DNA of 64,000 nucleotides from Caenorhabditis remanei (Eukaryota; Nematoda; Chromadorea; Rhabditida; Rhabditidae): NCBI RefSeq assembly GCF_010183535.1, contig NC_071328.1:7192001-7256000 (forward strand), in the 5' to 3' direction. Every line of letters begins with the position of its first letter. The first letter of the stretch is position 1. The position numbers and the translations under genes were made by a program. Under the pieces are notes generated by a model, which saw only the letters and a program-made list of their open reading frames with translations, did no database searches and had not been told where the DNA came from. Positions 11,561 to 25,000 of the stretch are shown here, in pieces.

Positions 11561-12840
11561 GAGAGAAAAAAAAGAAAGTTACAGGTGAAAATGTTTGAAA
11601 CCGGGAGCTGCTCGAATAGTTACCTCCCAAAGCGTTATGTAGTGGTCGAATGATTGAGTTGAGTTGAGTCCAAATATAAAGTAAATATGTGTACGTTCGA
11701 TTGGAGATACTGTTTTGATCACTTTTTCCTCTCGGTGAACTTCCGAAGCTCCACGTGTCAGTTGAATCCACGATGTCGTGCGTGGAGGACAGGTCACGCA
11801 GAAACTACAGATTGAGTGGATATTTCGCGTCAAGTTCACGCAAAAACCGTCTTTTATGAGAGTGTAAAAATGCTCTCTTGGGTCACCTGAATCCAATTGC
11901 TTACTTCTATTTTCGTAATTTTGTCAAGAGAGTTCATAATTCATCACTCAAAATATATAGTGCCCATAGAGTTCACAGCTCTGATATCTAAAGAGTTGAA
12001 CGCCAAAAAGTCTCTGAATAAACTTTGGAATGCAGAACTTCATGGAGCCAAAAGTTGTGAATGTTACTTTTATTTTGAATCGCCCCGAATTCATCACGAA
12101 CGTTTTTTGTGGAAACCATTTGGAATTTTAATGGAATTGAAAAATCAAAAATACAAAAAGGGCAAGAAAGAGAAAAAAGATACATAGGAAAATAAGGGAA
12201 ACAATCGGGGGAAACATGGAAAAGGTGGCAAGAAAATGCGGTTCGAATCTCCGAAAAAAGGTTTTTCGATGATTCGAATGTTCGTTTTTCGTTGTTTTAG
12301 TTTAAATGGTACCGCATATATGAAAATTCACAAAAATCATTTAAAAAAAAGAAAAATTAAAGCAAAAAGGCGACTAGCTGCATGATGAGGAATGGATGAT
12401 AAAGCCGAGAGAAAGAGACTTTTGGGAAATTCGAAAAATTCAATAAATATATTGTTAGGATGTCTTGAAAGAAACAAAATTTTAACCGAGAAAAAAAGCA
12501 AAATGAGGGCAATGGGTACGAATCGTCGGGGTTGAGGGAAAACCGGCAAGATTGATTGAAAATTTAAGAGAAAGAAGACAGACCTTGTGAGAAATAGATG
12601 AAGTTGCAAGGACGCTCAATAGAACCATTCAGGTAGAGCAAACTTGCAGCAACATCTATGTTAAAACATTTTCGAAGAGTCCATTTCAGAAAGAAAGAAA
12701 CAAAAGGTGATGATGTGTGTGGTGTGCAAGAGGAAATCGGAAGGAAAAGTTGGGGAAATGAGCAATTTTAAGTGGCAAACAACAAACAAAAAGTGAAAAA
12801 AGAAAAACGACTAGACATATGGATTTGAACAAAGTGACAC
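11561..12840. other. Intergenic DNA between convergent genes
   Basis: This lies between the tandem repeat and the 3' end of pde-6 (minus). It contains AT-rich DNA with no supported gene; open frames on both strands lack splice context and recognisable motifs. It must contain the pde-6 3' UTR next to 12841. Confidence 0.5.
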
Positions 12841-15800
12841 CTAAAGAACTAAGTTCGTATTGTGTGATGGTGTCCATTGGGAAGTCATTAACTTCCATTT
12901 CTCATAATTTGACTCAAGTTGATCGGAGAGCTCACCGAGTTTAGCAAACTCAGTGAAGGTGGCAAAAGCTTCACGAGCGAACATATCTGGAAAAATGAAT
13001 AGTTGAATTGGAGATATTTGAGATAGGTTTTGTTTCCCAGTTCCCAAGGGACTTACCAATAAAACCGCATTGAGTTATCGGCACGTTACATGTATTTCGA
13101 TCGAATACTTCCATAGTTACAGGCAATCCCTTCTCTTTTTCTTCTCGAGTCTGAAAATTTCCATTTTTGAAATTAAAAGTGTTAATGTCTACCACACTCT
13201 GTCCAGATGTTTCCAACTAACCTGTTCAAAATACTCCTCAACAATCCGGTGCGCCCATCTCTGACATAATCCCCACTCTCTGGCAGGATTCGAAATATCA
13301 GCGCATTTCACCAGCATATCACAGATTGTCAAAGAGTTTGTATCCCGTTGTTCTTCAGCTACATCCGTCACATGCATTTTATTAAACTTGGCAAGATATT
13401 CGAAGTGTCTTGAAATATCAGTTGCCAGAACCATCTCAACCATCGCATGCCTCATTTGAATGAACTCCTCTCTTGATAAATTCGAGAAAATATTCACATT
13501 CGCATTGTGTTGTAATGTTAGTTGGAATGCCAATGCAATGTGATGATTCTCCAGAATCGAATTGTCATTATAAAGAATAGCAAGTGACTGTCGAGTGTTG
13601 ATCAAATAAGCATTTCCTCTTCCTGGATGATCCAAATCATGCACAGCTGCAGCAAGTAATGCAGCCACTGCATGAGATTCATTCACAAGAATTGCAACAC
13701 TTGGAGAATCAAGGAAAAATGAAGTTGCTTGAAGGACATCTGCTGCATGAGTAGCATTATGATACGTGTTTCCAGCATGATAATGTGCTTCAATTGAGAG
13801 AATCCAGCGATTCAGAAGCTCATCTGAACATCCAAGAACATCGCAGACCTTCCATCGTTCAAACACTTTCATGCCAACCTGTAAACACAATTTTTGTGTT
13901 TTAGATATTTTTTAAATCGAATATTCTGTATTATCTCCAGTTAGATATTTCTAAAATTAACCTGTGATAGGGCGTGATGATCCGAGACTTTCTCAAGATG
14001 AAGTATGTCGAATTTCCAGCAATTGTCATTCTCCAAAGCATTCTTCACATCGGCAGATACCCTTCGTCGTTCTCCATGTGATCCCCGTTTTTCTCGATGA
14101 GCATCCACGACACTTCTCTTTCTCTGCCTTGCTGGATGATGCAGTCGTATTAAACCATCATAATACTGTGTGGCAATTCGATCAGCATCACGGAATCGAT
14201 TGATAGACGGAGCATACAATTCATGAGAAGATAACACTTTCATAGCATCTTTTATCGTTTGAGCTGGTTCTCCATCTACCCGTGAGGAGACGTCACGGAG
14301 CATTGTGAGCACTTCAGAGATTGGAGCTTCGATACCGCCCGTTTGGGATTTCAGACTTTTTAGTGAGACATCGCGGAAAATTGCCGCTTCACCGGTTGTG
14401 TTTGAGCGTTTCATATACACGAACTGACTACTGAAAATAGAAGAAATGACAGTATTCGTACAGAACAGAAACTCACTTGTTCGCAAAAGGTACCCGTATA
14501 AACTTCCAATCGGAACTCCTCCTTCTTTCTTCTTCTCCACGTGCTCTTGGTAATGACTTCCTCCTCATTTCGGATTCCGGTTGCCCAATTACTTCAGATC
14601 GTATACACCCGGTTACGTTCTCGTATGCTCGATTGACGTATTGGACTACTCGTTGCTCGTCACACACTTCAACAGCTTGATCCGTCTGAAATTTAGATGA
14701 CGGAGGAATGAAAAGAGCTGGAAGCGCACAGGAAATTGACTAAAAGAAAGGACTCACCTCATCTAATACAGCGAAAAGGGCGGGAAGAGCACGAATCCGA
14801 TTGGCCAGTCGACCGACGTAATCGAAGAGTGTCACGTCACGCGTATTCCACGTCACATGCTGAAAAACCAAAGAATTTTTAATTGAAATCAATGAATTAT
14901 TTAGCGAAATCTCACATGGATGATGTTGGATTGACCGAGAGCTCCCCGTCGTTTTTCGCTGATGTGCCTGGAATTTCGAATTCAAATTCAGATGATAAGA
15001 CTTGAATGTTCGGATCAGAGTCAACCAAAACGTTGAGTGAAAACTCACTTTTCCGCAATTGACACAATCAACACTTCCTCCGTGCTCACCGATGAGACAT
15101 CCCTGAAAATGGAAACTTTTCCAGATAATTTCCGTTGTTTCCACTCATCGTCCCCTTTTTTCTGTTTCATATCAATTTTGCGTACTTAATAGGCGTCGAA
15201 ACAAAAAAGAAGAAAGGCAACAAAGAGCAGAACGATTAAAGAAAAAAGAGAAAAGACTCGATGGAAAGCAATTAAAAACGGCGGAGAAAAGGAATAGAAG
15301 AGGAGAAAAGAGTACTAACTACTGATGAGATGTCGATCTTTCATCTGTTACACGGAGAAGAGGTTCGGATAGTGATCAGAAAATTGTACGGTGTCCCGAA
15401 TACACTATGAAAAGAATTGTTCAAACAAGTTTCTGTGTTAACTTTTCTGTAAATTATCAGTGTCGTTCTGGAATCTGTAAGCTCATTCTCTTCATGTTTG
15501 ACGTCTTCCAGAGCCTTGATCGTGTCGCATCTTATACAAGTATCGTCCTGAAGGTTAGGTCCCTGTCTAGAATATTCCCAGTCTTTTCCATCATTTCCCC
15601 CATTCTTTGATTTGTTCGAATCCCCGAATCTTCCATTTACTAATCCATAATCACTTATGATCATCATTCTTTTCGACTTTGATCTTAAAGTCATCTTCTC
15701 TCTATCTACGTAATCCTACTACATCCATCTCATGTGTCCTTCTCTCTAATTTTTGCTCTTTTTCTGTTTTCTCTTGTTGTTAGAGAAATGGTGTGAGTGT

Positions 15801-18800
15801 GTCATCGGATTTGATGGAGAAAGCAGAAGAAGGCGTGAGAAAAGGGATACATGTGAGAAGAAGATATACATATATCTATCTAGTATGTATATATGCATTG
15901 TGAAACTGACACACATACACAAAAGAAACATAACATATGGGAGGAGAGAGTGAGATTTGTTGCCATTTTTCACACACAATGGACGGGTGTTGAGAGGAAG
16001 TGAAAACTCGAGGAAGTGGGACAAAATGGGTTAGGATCTTTGATTTGGTCTATACCAAGATTTCAGAATTTGTCAGATGCACTTGGGCTCCCAACGGGTG
16101 CAAAGTCCGGTTTCTTCGTTCAGAAGTCTGCATCTGATTCTCGTTTAGATCTTGTCATTCATCTATGGATATCCGGTCTGAATTTCTTAATTTCAGTCAT
16201 TCTGCGTTTGCTGATCCCCTGACAAAAACCTAGTGTCCATTTCCACTCCAAGGTGTAAACGTATTGTGTACTCTAGTAAGTTTGCTCTAGTCTAGGCCGA
16301 CGACGAACGGATGGACGAATGTTGTTGTTATTGGTTTTTCGATTGTACGAAGGTTGTATACGGGAAAAGAAGAGGAAGAAGAAGAGGAGAAGTTGAAAAT
16401 CAAACAAAAATACAATTCGGAGTGTTCTTTTGTCATGAATTCGAATTATGACTACAATAGAACGCCATGACGATTTTGAGAGATCAAAATACCGTTAGCC
16501 CGCTATTAACCAAATAACTTTTTAGAAGCCAGACTGTTTCAGGTTTTCAATCGACTACTTCTAGAATTCCACTCACTTAGCAATTTGAGAAGGATGCGGC
16601 ACCCGAAGATCGATAAATACAGCTAGAGGGCATATTGACTCGACGTCTGATGTTGCCTGAAAATTAATAAATTTCGTAAAAACTGAGATGTAGCATTTAG
16701 GTGCAGTTCGCATACATGTGTCCGAATTTATTCTTGAATTCATACATTTTGTAGACAGAAGTCACCTCAGAAGAATCGTGACGTGACGTTTTCTCACATA
16801 ATATCAGTTTCTTAGCTCAGGTCAAGACAATTTCCAAGATTTAATCTGATAAGTCTATGTACTAAACTCAAATCCTCAAATCCTCGATTCGAAATTTTCG
16901 ATCCCTTATCCTCATAATCTTCAATTTCCTCCTTTTCTGCTTCATTTAAAATCAAAATCTCCACTTCCTCAATAGTTCAATTGTTCACTAATCATGCACT
17001 TTTCGTCCCACAAACTCGCAACAATATGCTTCATCAAATCCCCCTTAATCCCCTTCTCTTTCTCTCGTTGAACTTCGAAAAAGCACCTGCTTTTTCAGCA
17101 CAGGATTAGTCACATGAATATGCACTTTTCCGTTTTCTGAGGCTACAACGTCAGATCACTTTTCTCGTCATTTTGGAGATTTCGGGGGAGGAGAGAGGAA
17201 GGAAAAATTGTGTTCTAGGAGATAATTATGCTGGTTATTTTGGGCAGATTCTAGAAAAAAGAGAAAGTTCTGGAAATCGTGGAAGACAAGCATTTTCCGC
17301 CTATGATTAGAAAAAGAGTTTTCTAAAACTATTGGAGATTACGGTATATAATAGTTCTAACAGTTTGGAAATCCAGATTTCAGAAATACTGGGCTTGTGC
17401 AGATTCGTTATTTTTTTCTTGGAACTTATAAACCAGAAGACTCACCTGAGTTGGAAACGATATTGTACAATTCCATCCCGACGCCCTCAGCGAGTCGAGC
17501 AGCACACTTTCACCGGTACCTTCTGTCACGATCACTGCCTGCAAACAAGATATTTGATGATTAAAAAAAAGGTTAAATGTAGTTTTCAGATTTTAAAATG
17601 ATTTGTTTTTACTGGTAGCTAGATTTCTATTGCTCATCTCATTTTTTTATTCTATTCAGTTTCCAGCACGGACCAAAATCCAGTTTTAAACTAGTCTAGT
17701 CTGACCAACCGCCGAGAAAATGTACCCGACCTTTAAAATTTGATTTGTATGATAAAAGACGATAGTTTCTTTCTTATCACATTTGCGTGTGTCTTCGAAG
17801 TTTCCGGTTTTCGTTTCAAAATTTACGAATTTATTGGACTTCCAGAAGAAAGTTAGTACGATTGAATGGAGGCCATGAGTACGAACAAAACGTATTGTTC
17901 GAAATTTAGATAAGATTAACTCTTTCCAAACGATTGGACAGGCGATTGAACATTTTAATTATTTAATGTCTCAAGTTGTTCTGTACCATTTAACAACGAG
18001 AATGGGGTTTTCAAACTAATCAAAAAGTCTATCAAAAGCCTTGGTTAATTGTGACTATATAGTGTCATCTAAGGATTAAGTAGACATCGCCTGGTTTTTG
18101 GACTTTTTTGGACCATCTTAGATCATCCTGGGTCCGACGAAACTTTCCAGATCACCGCAGCCCGTCTACAGTCCCCTGACTAACCTCGAAGCTCTTCTGA
18201 TTCCCAATGAAATACTGATTCTCATGCATTCCAACTGGCTAAAGGTTGAAGTAAAAGCAAAAAGCGAAAGAGTTTTGGTTGGAAAAAAGTTGGAAGAAGA
18301 AGACTGCAGGAGGATGGTGTGTGGGAACAAGAACAAGAAGAAGAAGACGGAGAAGAAGAAGAAGCAAAAAGGGCCGTGTGCCCCCTCTCCGTCCCGAATG
18401 AATGAATGAATGCAATGTATGTATGTGTGCGAAAGTGTGTGTCACAGGTTATAATATTGCGTGTGTGTGTCGTCGGTGCTGCACAAAAATGTATGAGCGC
18501 CCTCCTGTGGTGAGGCGCTCCGGGAGTGTTGAGTACACCTTCGGCCAGGACTCTTATCAAACCATCTCTTCCCTTTTTTCAAAATGTTTGGGTTTTGTTA
18601 CTTATAGTCGAACTGTCGGAATGCCACATCATCAGTTTTGGGTTTCGATCTTACAGTAAGACAGGATCGGATCCGCCGTTGGTTACTACATGGGTGGAAG
18701 TCTATTATCTCAAATTGCCGGTGGGATACTTTACTCCTTGAATATAAAAGCTCCTTCTTTTAGATTCAATACTCGAAATTGAGATCTGGAAACTGTGTCT

Positions 18801-21641
18801 AAGCAGAAAAATATTGATATTGTATCCCAGAAAGACCTGATTTTAGAAGACTACCTGAAGAGCTTCTTTGAACACGGATGCCTTTGAATTTGAGATGTCC
18901 TAGAATAGCTGGCACACTTTTCAGTTCCAAAAACTCTAAATACTTTTGCCATTTTTTGAAAGTATCGGATACTGTACTATTTGTAAGTGTGAAATTCGGC
19001 TGCAACACTGGGATCCCAGAGATAAGAAGTTATCTTCAGAAGACCAAAAGTTTGAAACTTTTCCGAAGAATCACCTACATTGGAAGCTGTAAATTAATTG
19101 AAATAGCGATTATCTTCCTAGAAAATCAAGCTCATATTTTCAGAAAATGGAATCAGAGCTAACTATTTTCAAGTGATTCCCAGTCGATCGGTATCATCTT
19201 GAGTCAAAGTGAGCCTTCGATCTTCCAAAGTTCCACGTCATCATCCATCCACTCAATTTCTTTTACTTTTTATTCAATTGCAAAGCCTCCGTCCAGGACC
19301 GGATCCTTTACCCTCTCTGGTACTCTAAGAGGGGTCTACTCTGACTAGAAGAAGAAGAAGAAGAGCTCATCATCATCTAGCTTCTCTCTCCTTTTTTTGT
19401 TGCCATATCCTATCCCAACCACACAACTTTGTTACTTACGGAGAGAATTCTCTCGTGCCTTCAGTTCTTCTTCTGCGTCTCCTTTGCTTTTTTCAGAAGA
19501 AGGCGCTTCAATGAAGAAGAAAAAGAAGGAGGAGGAGCACATAGAGAGGAGAAAAGAGCCGCGGCGCTGTGCTCAAAAAGGCGCCGAATACACGATTTGT
19601 CATCGAGATGAGCGCTTTGCTGACAGAAAAGAAGCAAAAGAGGAAAAAGAGCGAAGAAGAAGAGAGGACTCTTTCCGCATTCAGATGGACAAGAAGAAGA
19701 AGATCTTTGATGACGTGACGCTGGATTCAGAAGACATTTTCTTCTTTTTTCTTCTTGCAGAAGTATATCTTATCTAGAATATGTTGCTTCTGAATCATCT
19801 AGTCTTGAAAGACTCTTGAGTAACCTACGGATGTTTAAGTAGCAGACTGGTTACCAGAAGTCGGGAGGTTTCAGAATCCCAGATGGTTTAGTCTTAGAAT
19901 ACCTATATTCAGATTCTGATAGGGTCTCTGTAGCTCAAAATGTAAAAGGACGCATATGACGCGTATTTTCAGTCAAGAAACTCTAAGAAAATCTGGGTTC
20001 AGCGTTGGTTTAAACTTTTCAATGAAATTGTTAAATTCATCTTTTTCAATGAATGAAAAACTTTAATCTTTGTGTTCTCAGATGTTGAGTTATGATTTCA
20101 GTTGAAGACGTTTCTTTTTCACTGGAAATTCTAATTTCAGATTGATAATTGAAAGAAAAATGTTCTAGAAAACTGTAATGACGTTGGAAAGACGTCACCT
20201 TCTCCCGAGAGAGATTCTGAAAATTTACATAAATGCCTGTGCTCAAAGAATCCTCGGATATCAACAAGTTTTCCGTTTTTTTTCTAGAAACGATATGGTC
20301 TTGAGGTTTTCTTTGTTTCTTTTCTGGATTGCTCCTCTCCATTCATGGAAATGGCAACATCAGGAAGAGCAGGTGTAATATTCTCAAAGTTTTTCTTTTC
20401 TATTTCTAGAAGTTCCTCTCGTTTCCCTCTGACTCCAGAAACATGCAGAATTCAGTATTTCTTCCCACCATGAATTCTTCAAAAAATATTGCAACTGTAA
20501 AGCAAACAGAAACTTCCGAGTGATACTGTAGTCATGGGAAACTGTTGTTCTCCAGGGTGAACAAAAAACGGAGAATAAGATTTTTTTGTTGTTTTGCAAT
20601 AAATTTGTTGTGGGAAAAAAAGGGGAAAAAGAACACAAGGGAGCAGAAAAAAGAAGAAAATGGCTATTGTTTTGGGATAGATGACTTGGGAAGGCTGTCA
20701 AAATTTGGTCGTCGGCAGGACGAGGCTTTTGAGAATTTGTGGAAGAGTCGTCGGTTGGCAGACGACGTTAATTAGTATTGATACTCAGTTAGGCATTACG
20801 AGAAATCACGTGGAAAAACAACGGGTCGAAAACAACTATATCATTCGGATTTCGTTTTTGTGCTGTCGGTGTTCGATGAAAATGAGCCCCTTATACAGTT
20901 TTCAGAGGAGACGTAATCAATTGAGATCCGAAATGTTATTTTCAAGTTAAACACTGACAGCATTATCTTAGAAATTATAGGAATTATTGTTGTCTGGAGA
21001 AATAATTCTATCTCTCATACCGTACCTAAATATATAATCTTGGGAATGGAAATCCAGCAAAGTAACAGAAGTCAAGTTTTGAAAACCAACATGGATTTTT
21101 CAGTTTGATATAAGAAGAAAAAGTAATTCAAGTCATGTTTGAATAAAAATGTTCCAAAATTGAAAAAGGAAATCCCAATTTCGTTTCAAGAGGTTCTAAG
21201 TCAGTTTTAGAACTGATTCAAAAGAGTACTGCAGTCTGAAAAACTATCTAGCAGACATTCTCCGACTATAAATATCGAAAATTTTAGAGTTGACTCAAGT
21301 TGAATAAACTTTCGGGAATACGATACGACGCGGTTATCATCGACACGCGTGCTAAAAAACTCAAAACCCAACTCTCCGAATTTGTAAGAAACCTAGCGAT
21401 GGGTTACTGTAACTCATAATTTCCTAGAAAATTTGAAAATTCTTCAAAAAGAAAAAAGGAAAAAACTCACCGTTTTGTGCATCTTCACCTGCATTGGTCC
21501 GAATGTATCGTGGGTATTTGATGTTGCTGATCCAGTTGCCACCGTCAGAAGAGGTGTCGGTTGTTGATGGGGTGTTCTCGATGAGGATCCACTTCCACCA
21601 CCACCATTTTCAGAATACGACCCACCGCAGCACCATCTCAT
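12841..21641 (-). CDS. pde-6: PDE8-type cyclic nucleotide phosphodiesterase PDE-6
   Basis: Exons in transcript order: 21641-21471, 17538-17446, 16656-16577, 15102-15049, 14967-14916, 14859-14758, 14685-14477, 14430-13962, 13878-13222, 13150-13057, 12986-12841; 708 residues. A receiver-like N-terminal domain begins after [11 protein letters not shown] (compare GPM in PDE8). A PAS domain starts near residue 185 ([20 protein letters not shown]). The HD catalytic domain spans about 411-690 with HNATH (450-454), [10 protein letters not shown] (490-499), KCADISNP (Asp604) and the nucleotide-contacting Gln in ITQCGFIG. Domain order is that of PDE8, a high-affinity cAMP-specific enzyme, so cAMP hydrolysis is the likely reaction. 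The start chosen is the ATG at 21641 (MRWCCGG), which gives Cys residues suited to lipidation. Intron 1 is 3.9 kb, leaving room for alternative first exons. Confidence 0.93.
15103..16576 (-). other. pde-6 intron 3 (1.5 kb)
   Basis: This long intron separates the receiver-like exon ending SQIAK from the exon beginning DVSSVST, and the phase across the join is correct. It holds short TA/TG-rich runs near 15870-15920 and a GAAGA-rich stretch near 16370. No additional exon was recognised. Confidence 0.5.
17539..21470 (-). other. pde-6 intron 1 (3.9 kb)
   Basis: This is a long first intron with simple repeats: GAATGAATGAATG followed by TG-rich sequence near 18397-18470, and GAA-rich tracts near 18295-18370, 19349-19365 and 19505-19560. 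Long frames here (18222-18560 minus, 19397-19777 plus) are low-complexity readings of these tracts. An internal promoter or alternative first exon is possible, but I cannot point to one. Confidence 0.4.
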
Positions 21642-22057
21642 TGCAATACACTGGTGCTCGGTGTGCTGTGTGTGTATGTGTGTGTATGCCTCTTCTAGCA
21701 GTGTGCTGTGCTGTTGCTGACTGCCCCCCCCCCTTCCGAAGCTTGCTAGCCCAGCCATTTCTCTCTCTTTTTCTCTCCTCTTCTCACTTTTCTCATGGCG
21801 CCTTTCTCTCTCATACTTCTCCCCCCAATTCCTTCTTTTTTTCTTTTCTTCTCTCTTATTCTTCTTCTTCAGAAGCGACGTCGTCATCTGCTGCGCCTGC
21901 GAAGGGGCGTCCTTCCCCCCATGCAGCCTGATGCCGCCCATCTTCTTCTTCTTCTCCATATCTCTTCTTCTTTTTCTCTTTCCCATATTCTCCATTCATT
22001 TCTCTACACTCTCTTCGCTCCGCGAGCCCAATCTGTCTGCGTCTCTTTTCTTTCTCT
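21642..22057. promoter_or_regulatory. Divergent upstream region, pde-6 and IL-17-like gene
   Basis: These 416 bp separate the pde-6 start (minus) from the proposed first exon of the IL-17-like gene (plus). They contain a TGTGTGTATGTGTGTG run near 21667-21685 and long C/T-rich tracts on the plus strand. No core promoter motif is clear. If the 22058 exon is wrong, the shared-promoter reading falls. Confidence 0.3.
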
Positions 22058-25000
22058 ATGTCTCTACTCTCTCTTCCTCTTATTGTACTTCTGATGCTCC
22101 GTGTGCTGCCGAGTTTTACGCAATTTCAGGTAATCATAATCATTGAATCGAAACTTTTTGATGATATTATGTTTGGTTTTCGCTAGTGATAATGCTGATT
22201 ACGTATGTGTGTATTAACTAATAAAAATCTACGTGTAATGTGATTATTATTTCGTATTTCGTTTCGAAGCGTTGAGATTTTCTGAGAACATTTTTTGAAA
22301 AAGAAAAAGTTTTTTTGTGGAAGTTTCGAATTTTTCAGAAGGTGGGGTTGAGGTACCGTAGTGTTGAGGTATACTGTATGAAAAATTAGGTATATAACTC
22401 GGTTTTTTTGTTCTTAATTAGTTCAATTTTATCTAGCTCAAGAAAAAAACCTTCAAACCTTTTTTTTAAGTTTACCTTTTTTTCGAAATACAAACGATCA
22501 ATTTTCAAAAATGTTCGAAACACTTCTAGATTCTAGACGAGTTTACCCCGAAAATCTCAGCTCTCTCAATGAAATACAGTTATTCTCACATTTTAGAAGC
22601 TTTATCTCATTTATTCCAGAAAATATCGATGCTCCGCCCACTTTTTATTACTAATGAAGACGTTCCGAATCCTTTGTTCTTGTGTACTGTATCTGCTTTA
22701 TTCATCACACAGCGCACGCAGCAATTACTGAAAGTTCAAAATAAAAATTATGAGGATTGGAGGGAAATCTGAAAATCTGATACATTTCTAATTAGTTTCG
22801 AATAAGATTCTGTTATCTGGAACTTTCTGACCTCACGGGAAGTAAGACTAATCAATTATAGTTATTTTATTCACACCAAACTATTTTTGAGATGTTAAAG
22901 AGGCTAAGGCCCTTGACTCAAGGTTCGAATCTTGTCCTACCGTAAACCTGCCAAAGAGTCTCTCTCGTAAATCTTGCAAACCCTTTACTTAAGGAACAAG
23001 ACTACTCTTTTTCTCTAAAATAATAACAGGTGTCTTCCATCGTTTCTTCCCATTGTTCTGACGGATGAGCTGTCATCATCATCATCAAAATGTGCTCCGG
23101 GAGCTTCTCTCATTGTCTGCACTACTGCAAAACGAAAAAAAGAGAACAATTGGCATCAATTTGGTTGTCGGAATGGACGAAAGGATCCCTAAGTGGTCCC
23201 CATTTTTCAGATGAAGAAGACACTAACGTTTTAAAAGTTTTGAGAAAAATGAGAGAAGAAGAAATTTATATAGAAATGGATGGAAAGGGGTGAAGAAGGG
23301 GAGAAACAGTAATTTCTGGGGTAACTGGGTTAAAGACAGAAAAGAGAATTCGTAAAATTATTCGGTTAGACTGTTGCAGATTGTCACTAAAAACTTCACA
23401 GTATAATAATCTAGTCTAGTCTAGATCAAACGATCAATCTCGAATCTAGTCTCGAGATCAAACTTACTTCCGAAATCAATCTATCTACCGTATTTATTCA
23501 TTGTTTTTGCTTCGTTTCCACTGCAAAAAACACTACCGAAACCCATTAAATTCACAGCAATTAATTGGTTTCACTACTACCGTTTGATATCAAATCATAT
23601 GACTACTTCCTTCCTTTTTTCAGGTGATTATCTCTTGTTTCCGTGTCTTTTTACAAATCTAACCACATGTTACGTGTCCTATAAAACTAGAGCAAAGAAT
23701 ACTTGGATACAGTAATCCTGAGCCAAGGAGGCCTTCGGATATTTGTGGATTCAGACATAGATATTCTGACTTTTGAACAGACACTAAGTAGTAGATATGG
23801 GTATTTGAATCGTTGGTATTCAGAGGAAAACCATCTTTCTTTCTGGTTCTCTTCACATAATATTTACATAAATCCAATTTGGTGGATCGAGATTGCGTTA
23901 GCATTGTCGAACTAATACTCAATTTCTTTTTTCCTGATTTCTCAAGAGTTGTTCATGATTCATTTTCCGGACATTCCAGGTATTGTATCGAGAGAATCAG
24001 GATCAAGTCTGGAACAGTTCTCAGCCAGTTCGATTCTGGGAACTCGTGGAATACAGACCCACGACAACACCTCCTCCAACGACTACGACAGAATGGGTTC
24101 CGCCACCAACTACGTGAGTTACAGTTATCCTACAGTAGTCTTTTTTGAGAGCATTTTTCAAAAAGTCTTCTGTAAAATCTGTATCTTTCGATTTATTCCG
24201 AACGAGTTCAGTTCCAAATAGTCATAACACAAAAACTATAAAGTTCTCGAACATATTTTCTCAACTTCCAAATATCGAAGTAAACAAGAAAACAAAGGAA
24301 ACAGGTGAGAGTATCACACATTGAGATGACGTGTTTCCCTCTTGTTTCTATCTTTTTTGTCTTCTTGTTTTCATGAAACGGAAAACGAGAAATTAAGTTT
24401 TGATAACCGCAAAAAAGGGAATATCGGGTCGAGACAAGATCATCAACAGATCTGAATGTTTGGTTGATTCGCCGAATTCGAATTATTTAGGTTTTAGTTT
24501 TTGTGATTTGTATCCGAGAAGAATGGGTCAGAGATTCCGTATGAAACGGAGTGAAAGCATAGATGACAATGACCTGAAACTGTTTGAGGAAGAATAGCAG
24601 AAAACTATTTTCAGCTTTGTATAAAAACTACGATTGTTTGTTGACATGGACATTGGAAACATAGAGAAGGACAATTCTTTGAGAACTATATAGTTTTAAT
24701 GATTCTGTAGTTTGTGTCTGAAATAAGATTCACTTTTCTGATTCTAGTGATTCGTAAAGTTTCATAAAAGATCCCTGAAACCAGAAAGTGATCGTCCTGA
24801 GGCATATTTTGTATGATGACAATAGACTACTACAACAGCTACGAAGCTACAAAAAAAGGTACAAAAACCGCACCCTGGACAGATTGACGTTTTCTCTTGA
24901 CGTCTTCTGATTTTCATCTGAATTTCAGAACGACTACAACAACAACAACGACGACAGTAGATCCATGTGAATCATCTCATCCGTTGGATTTGACACGTCG

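Noticed and set aside
18222..19777. Lys/Glu-rich and Ser-rich frames as extra pde-6 exons
   Set aside because: They read through GAA and TG microsatellites and have no matching splice phase to the PDE8-type domains.
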